From positions 1 to 9,485 of the forward strand of contig JAEZPN010000104.1 of the NCBI GenBank assembly GCA_023413645.1: 9,485 bases of DNA, written 5' to 3'. The position numbers and the translations under genes are program-made. The DNA comes from Bacteroidota bacterium (GTDB lineage: Bacteria > Bacteroidota > Bacteroidia > Bacteroidales > Rikenellaceae). A model generated the notes under the pieces. It was given only the letters and a program-made list of their open reading frames with translations, did not search any database and was not told where the DNA came from. Positions 7,007 to 9,485 of the stretch are shown piece by piece (positions within the stretch are counted from its first letter, which is position 1; every line of letters begins with the position of its first letter).

Positions 7007-7489
7007 ATGGTAAGCATTATCGTTGCCATCGCACAGAATGGCACTATCGGAGATAAGAACTCGCTATTGTGGCACATTAAGGAGGATATGCGCTTCTTCC
7101 GTACTACGACATCGGGCCACCCCGTGATTATGGGACGCAAGACCTTCGAGTCGCTCGGTTCGAAGCCATTGCCCAAGCGCACAAACATCGTTATTACACG
7201 TGCCGACAGAGAGTTTGAGGGTGCGCTCACGGCACACTCGTTGGAGGAGGCTATACGCATGGCAGGCGAGGATGAGGAGATCTTCGTGATGGGTGGTGCG
7301 CAGATATATGCCGAGGCATTGTCGGTGGCTGATAGAATGTATATCACACACGTTGAGCGTGACTATGAGGGCGATACTTCGTTCCCCGAGATTGACTACT
7401 CAAAGTGGAAACTTGTTGACGTTTTACGCCATGAGCGCGGAGAGGAGTATGAGTACCCCTTCGAGTTTAGAACTTATGATAGAGCGTAA
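7007..7489 (+). CDS. folA: Dihydrofolate reductase
   Basis: A 160-residue chromosomal-type DHFR that reduces dihydrofolate to tetrahydrofolate with NADPH. Visible: IVAIAQNGTIGDKNSLLWHI (5-24), W22, catalytic D27 in KEDMRFF, the NADPH-binding PVIMGRKTFESLG segment (39-51), NIVITR (60-65), and IFVMGGAQIYAEAL with its Gly-Gly (92-105), then THVERDYEGDTSFPEI. Length is normal. Position 21 is Leu where E. coli has Pro. That substitution has been linked with trimethoprim tolerance in other species, but Leu-Leu-Trp-His appears to be usual in this phylum, so I read it as lineage, not acquired resistance. It is last in the operon and followed 34 bp later by a strong terminator. Confidence 0.96.
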   Translation: MVSIIVAIAQNGTIGDKNSLLWHIKEDMRFFRTTTSGHPVIMGRKTFESLGSKPLPKRTNIVITRADREFEGALTAHSLEEAIRMAGEDEEIFVMGGAQIYAEALSVADRMYITHVERDYEGDTSFPEIDYSKWKLVDVLRHERGEEYEYPFEFRTYDRA

Positions 7490-7523
7490 ACTCGATTGAG
7501 TGTAAACTTTTTATATAGAATGG

Positions 7524-7557
7524 ACAGCCGACTTTAGGGTCGGCTGTTTTCGTTTTG
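7524..7557 (+). terminator. Intrinsic terminator of the lipoprotein-lpxH-thyA-folA operon
   Basis: A 9-bp perfect stem ACAGCCGAC / GTCGGCTGT (7524-7532 with 7539-7547) with a 6-nt loop TTTAGG is followed by TTTCGTTTT. Confidence 0.88.
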
Positions 7558-7564
7558 CTTGATG

Positions 7565-7633
7565 TAGCAAAAAAAACAGACAACCTTGGGTTGTCTGTAA
7601 CTTTTGAATTTAGTCGGGATGCCGGGATTCGAA
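7565..7633 (-). repeat. Direct repeat copy 1: orphan tRNA-Pro 3' end plus terminator (att-like)
   Basis: 69 bp nearly identical to 7870-7937, with one base change (G at 7621 for A at 7925) and one extra A in the A-run. On minus it starts with the T-loop and 3' acceptor strand of tRNA-Pro (TTCGAATCCCGGCATCCCGA) and continues through the tRNA terminator. The identity breaks off abruptly at 7633/7634 inside the T-arm, and no 5' tRNA part follows. This is the arrangement left when a site-specific element enters the 3' end of a tRNA gene: this copy would be the displaced original end. Confidence 0.8.
7569..7598 (-). terminator. Orphan copy of the tRNA-Pro terminator
   Basis: Minus reads ACAGACAACC-CAA-GGTTGTCTGT followed by eight T's at 7576-7569 (counting the one pairing in the stem). 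It no longer follows an intact tRNA. It would end any minus transcription leaving the insert and could reinforce termination near folA. Confidence 0.8.
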
Positions 7634-7646
7634 TTGCGTAGCAATA

Positions 7647-7703
7647 GAGCCGATACCTCATAGCGTAAGGCGTAGCCTGAGCAATTACACTATCTATCGG
7701 CTC
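7647..7703. repeat. Nested inverted repeat, 9-bp outer stem
   Basis: GAGCCGATA at 7647-7655 pairs perfectly with TATCGGCTC at 7695-7703. Inside lie CTCA/TGAG and a hairpin AGGC-gta-GCCT (7668-7678). The adjacent hairpin at 7633-7645 has the same GTA loop between GC closing pairs. Confidence 0.7.
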
Positions 7704-7777
7704 AACCCGCCATAAGTGAGTAATGCCGTTATTGCGAAGAGCTGTTGAGTGTTTGCAGAACGTAAGCCATAGGCTTG

Positions 7778-7834
7778 TTGATTTAGATTGCTTGTGTGTC
7801 AAGTATGCTTGTATGTACAAGTAATCTAAATCAA
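7778..7834. repeat. Long inverted repeat, 18-bp stem with one G/T position
   Basis: TTGATTTAGATT (7778-7789) is the exact reverse complement of 7823-7834. The pairing continues through a G-T position (7790/7822) into CTTGT/ACAAG (7791-7795, 7817-7821). The 21-nt loop contains a further CAAG-tatg-CTTG. As plus-strand RNA all 18 pairs form, one being G-U. Confidence 0.8.
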
Positions 7835-7838
7835 TTAT

Positions 7839-7855
7839 AACGACTTTAAGTCGTT
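7839..7855. repeat. 17-bp palindrome
   Basis: AACGACTT-T-AAGTCGTT: 8-bp arms around a single central base. There is no T-run after it on plus, so it is not a clear terminator. It could be a dimeric protein site or part of the insert's structure. Confidence 0.6.
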
Positions 7856-7869
7856 CGTTCTGCTCTGTC

Positions 7870-7937
7870 TAGCAAAAAAACAGACAACCTTGGGTTGTCT
7901 GTAACTTTTGAATTTAGTCGGGATACCGGGATTCGAA
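7870..7937 (-). repeat. Direct repeat copy 2: 3' end of intact tRNA-Pro(CGG) plus terminator
   Basis: 68 bp matching 7565-7633, offset by 304 bp. Here the repeat joins a complete tRNA, so in an integration scenario this is the copy that restored the gene. Confidence 0.8.
7874..7902 (-). terminator. Intrinsic terminator of tRNA-Pro(CGG)
   Basis: A 10-bp perfect stem ACAGACAACC / GGTTGTCTGT (minus, 7902-7893 with 7889-7880), loop CAA, then a run of T's to 7874, starting about 16 nt after the tRNA 3' end. Confidence 0.88.
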
Positions 7938-7992
7938 CCCGGGGCCTCCAACTCCCGAAGCTGGCGCGCTAACCGGACTGCGCTACATCCCG
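7918..7992 (-). tRNA. tRNA-Pro, anticodon CGG
   Basis: The cloverleaf folds fully on minus: acceptor CGGGATG with TATCCCG and discriminator A73, D-arm GCGC/GCGC, anticodon stem CCAGC/GTTGG with loop TTCGGGA (anticodon CGG at 7957-7955), and T-arm CCGGG-TTCGAAT-CCCGG. It is 75 nt and CCA is not encoded. It reads CCG codons. Of its sequence, the part from the T-loop to the 3' end is repeated 304 bp away. It lies 60 bp downstream of tRNA-Pro(UGG), with a terminator-like hairpin between them, so it depends on readthrough or a weak promoter of its own (TAAGTTTT at 8007-8000 is the only candidate). Confidence 0.97.
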
Positions 7993-8013
7993 AACTCTTA
8001 AAACTTAGGATAA

Positions 8014-8042
8014 GAAAAATGTCCTAACAGTGTTAGGACATT
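8014..8042 (-). terminator. Terminator-like hairpin between the two tRNA-Pro genes
   Basis: On minus, AATGTCCTAAC-ACT-GTTAGGACATT forms an 11-bp perfect stem (8042-8032 with 8028-8018), followed by TTTC; five T's run in all, the first two paired. It begins 11 nt after the UGG tRNA. It could end that transcript or act as a processing stem in a two-tRNA precursor. Confidence 0.7.
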
Positions 8043-8052
8043 CAAGATTTTG

Positions 8053-8127
8053 TCGGGATACCAGGATTCGAACCTGGGACCCCCTGCTCCCAAAGCAGGT
8101 GCGCTAACCGGACTGCGCTACATCCCG
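8053..8127 (-). tRNA. tRNA-Pro, anticodon UGG
   Basis: Full cloverleaf on minus: acceptor CGGGATG/TATCCCG with A73, D-arm GCGC, anticodon stem CCTGC/GCAGG with loop TTTGGGA (anticodon TGG at 8092-8090), and T-arm CCAGG-TTCGAAT-CCTGG. It is 75 nt and CCA is not encoded. A UGG anticodon can read most or all CCN codons, so it is probably the essential proline tRNA, with the CGG one supplementary. Confidence 0.97.
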
Positions 8128-8143
8128 TATTTTTTTCGACGTG

Positions 8144-8175
8144 CAAAGATAGAGTAAATATTTCAACGTACCAAA
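8144..8175 (-). promoter_or_regulatory. Promoter of the tRNA-Pro genes
   Basis: On minus, TTTG (8175-8172), a 20-nt spacer and TATCTTTG (8151-8144) exactly fit the Bacteroidota consensus. Transcription would start near 8136-8139, about 10 nt before tRNA-Pro(UGG). Confidence 0.85.
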
Positions 8176-8198
8176 TATTTTTGCACTTTTTTTTACTA

Positions 8199-8240
8199 CG
8201 ATTAAAAATAATAAAGCCGAGGAGATAATTATCCTCGGCT
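8199..8240 (-). terminator. Intrinsic terminator of the cysteine hydrolase gene
   Basis: The 9-bp perfect stem AGCCGAGGA / TCCTCGGCT (8215-8223 with 8232-8240), with an 8-nt AT loop, begins 21 nt after the stop codon. On minus it is followed by TTTATTATTTTT. Confidence 0.8.
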
Positions 8241-8261
8241 AATTAATTGTTATATAGATGT

Positions 8262-8813
8262 TTATAACATTGCTATAAGTTCTTCATTTGTATAGGCATC
8301 TGCACCGTAACATAGCTTAAGGTAGGCGAGTCCCGATGTGTAGTCCTCCTCAGTGAACGAGTCGGTTGCCTCTTTTGCCACCACAACGTCATAACCAAGG
8401 CAGTAGGCATCTGCCGAAGTGTGGCGCACGCACATGTGCGTATGTAGGCCAGTCATGACTACAGTCTGTACGCCGAGCTCCTTGAGAAGGATGTCGAGGT
8501 CTGTCTGGAAGAAGCCGCTATAACGACGTTTGGGTACTACATAGTCGCTCTCGCTAAGACCAAGTTCAGGAATTACATCTGCGCCAGGAGTACCTGCAAT
8601 GGCATGGTCGCCCCAGATGATTAGTTCGCGATCGATGCCCTTGCGGTGTGCATCGTTGCAGAAGATTACAGGAACACCCGCCTTGCGTGCAGCGTCGAGT
8701 AGTTGCGCTGTAGCGGGCACAATAGCCTTACCGCGTTCGCAAGTCAAGGCTCCATAAACAAAGTCGTTGAGCATGTCAACAACCAAGATTGCTGGTTTGT
8801 TTAACTTATTCAT
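8262..8813 (-). CDS. Isochorismatase-family cysteine hydrolase, nicotinamidase-like
   Basis: A 183-residue cytoplasmic alpha/beta hydrolase of the isochorismatase/nicotinamidase superfamily. The catalytic triad is in place: D13 (LVVDMLNDF), K95 (VVPKRRYSGF) and C128 (TGLHTHMCVRHT). D54-x-H56 in FCNDAHRKG and H70 in WGDHAIAGTPGADV sit where nicotinamidases hold their metal, and GTPGADVIPEL is typical of that group. This favours amide hydrolysis such as nicotinamide to nicotinate, but ureidoacrylate and other amidases share these features, so I give no symbol. It is a single gene with its own promoter and terminator, and the start at 8813 places the first strand (KPAILVVDML) correctly. Confidence 0.85.
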   Translation of the reverse strand: MNKLNKPAILVVDMLNDFVYGALTCERGKAIVPATAQLLDAARKAGVPVIFCNDAHRKGIDRELIIWGDHAIAGTPGADVIPELGLSESDYVVPKRRYSGFFQTDLDILLKELGVQTVVMTGLHTHMCVRHTSADAYCLGYDVVVAKEATDSFTEEDYTSGLAYLKLCYGADAYTNEELIAML

Positions 8814-8870
8814 AACTGCGATATAATGTAATAGGTTATTCTCGTGGCTTACAGTTGGGTAAAACTAATT

Positions 8871-8902
8871 CAAAGGTATAAACTATTTTTTAGTTCTCCA
8901 AA
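8871..8902 (-). promoter_or_regulatory. Promoter of the cysteine hydrolase gene
   Basis: On minus, TTTG (8902-8899), a 20-nt spacer and TACCTTTG (8878-8871). The start site would lie near 8864-8866, giving a leader of about 50 nt. Confidence 0.8.
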
Positions 8903-9150
8903 TTTTAGCCTGTAATATTGATAAAGTTGAAGCGTAATTCTACTTTTAAGGGTTGATTTCATATAATAGTAGGGTGTATTGCGACATATTTAAGATTGTT
9001 GTCTTCTTCGTAAATTTAGGATTTTTCCCTGTTACTATGTTATACCTATATTTATATATATAATGGTTATTTCGAGCGTTGAAAATAGTTTTATGTCTAA
9101 GTGTCCGATTATGAGTTATATATGTTTAATGACCTAAAAAAGTATTAAAA
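8903..9150. other. AT-rich intergenic region upstream of the rRNA promoters
   Basis: About 250 bp without any gene, tRNA or clear hairpin. It is strongly AT-rich, with a TATATATA stretch near 9052-9062, and could include upstream contact sites for the rRNA promoters. I see nothing else in it. Confidence 0.6.
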
Positions 9151-9165
9151 AAAGTTCTAGAAAAG

Positions 9166-9196
9166 TTTGCAGAATAAGAAATAAGCTGTATCTTTG
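9166..9196 (+). promoter_or_regulatory. rRNA promoter P1
   Basis: TTTG (9166-9169), a 19-nt spacer and TATCTTTG (9189-9196), followed by CACCCGC. Transcription would start near 9202. A short GC-rich inverted repeat (CGCC/GGCG, 9207-9222) lies at the beginning of the transcript. Confidence 0.85.
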
Positions 9197-9275
9197 CACC
9201 CGCTTTCGCCTTTGAAACGGCGGATAGCACAAAACGGTTCTTAGAAATATTTTTGAAAAAAAAGTTCATCAAAAA

Positions 9276-9307
9276 TTTGGTGGATTCAAAAATATGGTTT
9301 ATCTTTG
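9276..9307 (+). promoter_or_regulatory. rRNA promoter P2
   Basis: TTTG (9276-9279), a 20-nt spacer and TATCTTTG (9300-9307), followed by CACCGC. It is an imperfect copy of P1, 111 bp downstream, including a shared AAAGTTC before each -33 box and a GC hairpin after each start (CCGCCTT/AAGGTGG at 9318-9335). Confidence 0.85.
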
Positions 9308-9313
9308 CACCGC

Positions 9314-9470
9314 TTTTCCGCCTTAAAAAAGGTGGTTAAGGAAAATGGAAGTTCTAGTAATAGAATATAGTTCTTTGAAGAAATTGAGCAGCTAAAGTTT
9401 AATCTATCCTATGAGATAATTTCAAACAATACCTTTGAGATTTGAGCTAACGATAAACAATTTATTTTTT
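9314..9470 (+). other. 16S rRNA leader with boxA-like element
   Basis: This is the transcribed leader from P2 to the mature 16S end. AGTTCTTTGAAG at 9369-9380 resembles the boxA antitermination signal, bound by NusB and S10, found before 16S genes. The strand complementary to this leader that would form the 16S processing stem lies beyond the window. Confidence 0.6.
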
Positions 9471-9485
9471 ACAATGGAGAGTTTG
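9471..9485 (+). rRNA. rrs: 16S ribosomal RNA, first bases
   Basis: ACAATGGAGAGTTTG aligns with the 5' end of 16S rRNA, where AGAGTTTG is the universal start used by primer 27F. By alignment with E. coli numbering, window base 9485 is about position 15 and the mature end about 9471. The gene continues past the right edge, and the upstream tandem promoters support the call. Confidence 0.9.

Larger units (their letters stand above)
7634..7869. mobile_element. Hairpin-dense 236-bp insert between att-like repeats (possible element remnant)
   Basis: No gene and no integrase fragment is visible. The segment carries at least five inverted repeats: ATTGC-gta-GCAAT (starting at 7633); a 9-bp stem 7647-7655 with 7695-7703 enclosing AGGC-gta-GCCT; AAGCC-ata-GGCTT (7764-7776); an 18-bp stem 7778-7795 with 7817-7834; and the palindrome at 7839-7855. 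It is bounded on both sides by copies of a tRNA-Pro 3' end. I infer a decayed or minimal integrated element, or a structured RNA. A duplicated tRNA gene that decayed is less likely, because no 5' tRNA half remains. Confidence 0.4.
7490..7917. other. Gene-free stretch between folA and tRNA-Pro(CGG)
   Basis: The 428 bp hold the folA terminator, two copies of a 68-bp repeat each containing a terminator, and between them a 236-bp segment dense in inverted repeats. I see no credible protein-coding gene: the frame open on minus across 7467-7820 runs through the terminators and hairpins and resembles nothing known. Confidence 0.7.

Noticed and set aside
7007..7489. Trimethoprim-resistant acquired DHFR because of Leu at position 21
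   Set aside because: The gene sits in a core operon with thyA, its base composition matches its neighbours, and the LLWH motif appears normal for the phylum.
7614..7712. A third complete tRNA gene on minus at the orphan repeat
   Set aside because: Only the T-loop and 3' acceptor strand match. The T-stem partner, anticodon arm and 5' acceptor strand cannot be found.
7467..7820. 117-codon open frame on minus across the tRNA-flanking insert
   Set aside because: It crosses two terminators, the orphan tRNA end and several hairpins, resembles no protein family, and its codon use looks random.
7567..7902. CRISPR array, suggested by the repeated 68-bp block with palindromic core
   Set aside because: There are only two copies, the repeat is too long, the palindromes are terminators with T-runs, and no cas genes are present.
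9430..9437. TACCTTTG in the 16S leader as a third rRNA promoter
   Set aside because: The box fits TAnnTTTG, but no TTTG lies 19-20 nt upstream, and the surrounding leader is explained by transcripts from P1 and P2.

Overview
The window looks like a chromosomal segment of a member of the Bacteroidota, probably order Bacteroidales. Four things point there: promoters of the form TTTG-N19/20-TAnnTTTG instead of sigma-70 boxes, starts without clear Shine-Dalgarno sequences, a DUF4290-type protein, and a two-subunit methylmalonyl-CoA mutase. Family or genus cannot be fixed from this sequence; a Rikenellaceae/Alistipes-like source is only a guess.

Layout, left to right. (1) 1-397, minus: 5' part of mutA, running off the left edge, with its promoter at 518-549. 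(2) 587-1483, minus: a family 2 glycosyltransferase with its own terminator. Facing away from it across only 39 bp is a HAD phosphatase (1523-2188, plus); both appear to be transcribed from back-to-back -7 boxes as leaderless mRNAs. (3) 2185-3327, minus: a sigma-54 activator with a degenerate receiver and no DNA-binding domain, whose stop codon overlaps that of the phosphatase. (4) 3503-7489, plus: DUF4290 protein, a DUF4369/TlpA-like lipoprotein lacking the CxxC, lpxH, thyA and folA. The last four form a tight probable operon (1 bp gap, 17 bp overlap, 15 bp gap) closed by a strong terminator. (5) 7565-8151: a tRNA-Pro locus on minus (UGG then CGG anticodons, each with a terminator, one clear promoter). 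Its downstream flank carries a second copy of the tRNA-Pro(CGG) 3' end plus terminator, and the 236 bp between the two copies are full of inverted repeats. (6) 8262-8813, minus: an isochorismatase/nicotinamidase-like cysteine hydrolase with promoter and terminator. (7) 8903-9485: a long AT-rich region leading into two tandem rRNA promoters, a boxA-like leader and the first ~15 bases of 16S rRNA.

How it fits together: thyA and folA are metabolically coupled, since ThyA makes dihydrofolate and FolA recycles it. lpxH adds lipid A synthesis, and the lipoprotein is an envelope component. Most of the window is ordinary core genome. The parts worth a second look are the att-like tRNA-Pro duplication with its hairpin-dense insert, the atypical sigma-54 activator, the thioredoxin-fold lipoprotein without active-site cysteines, and the compact divergent leaderless promoter pair.
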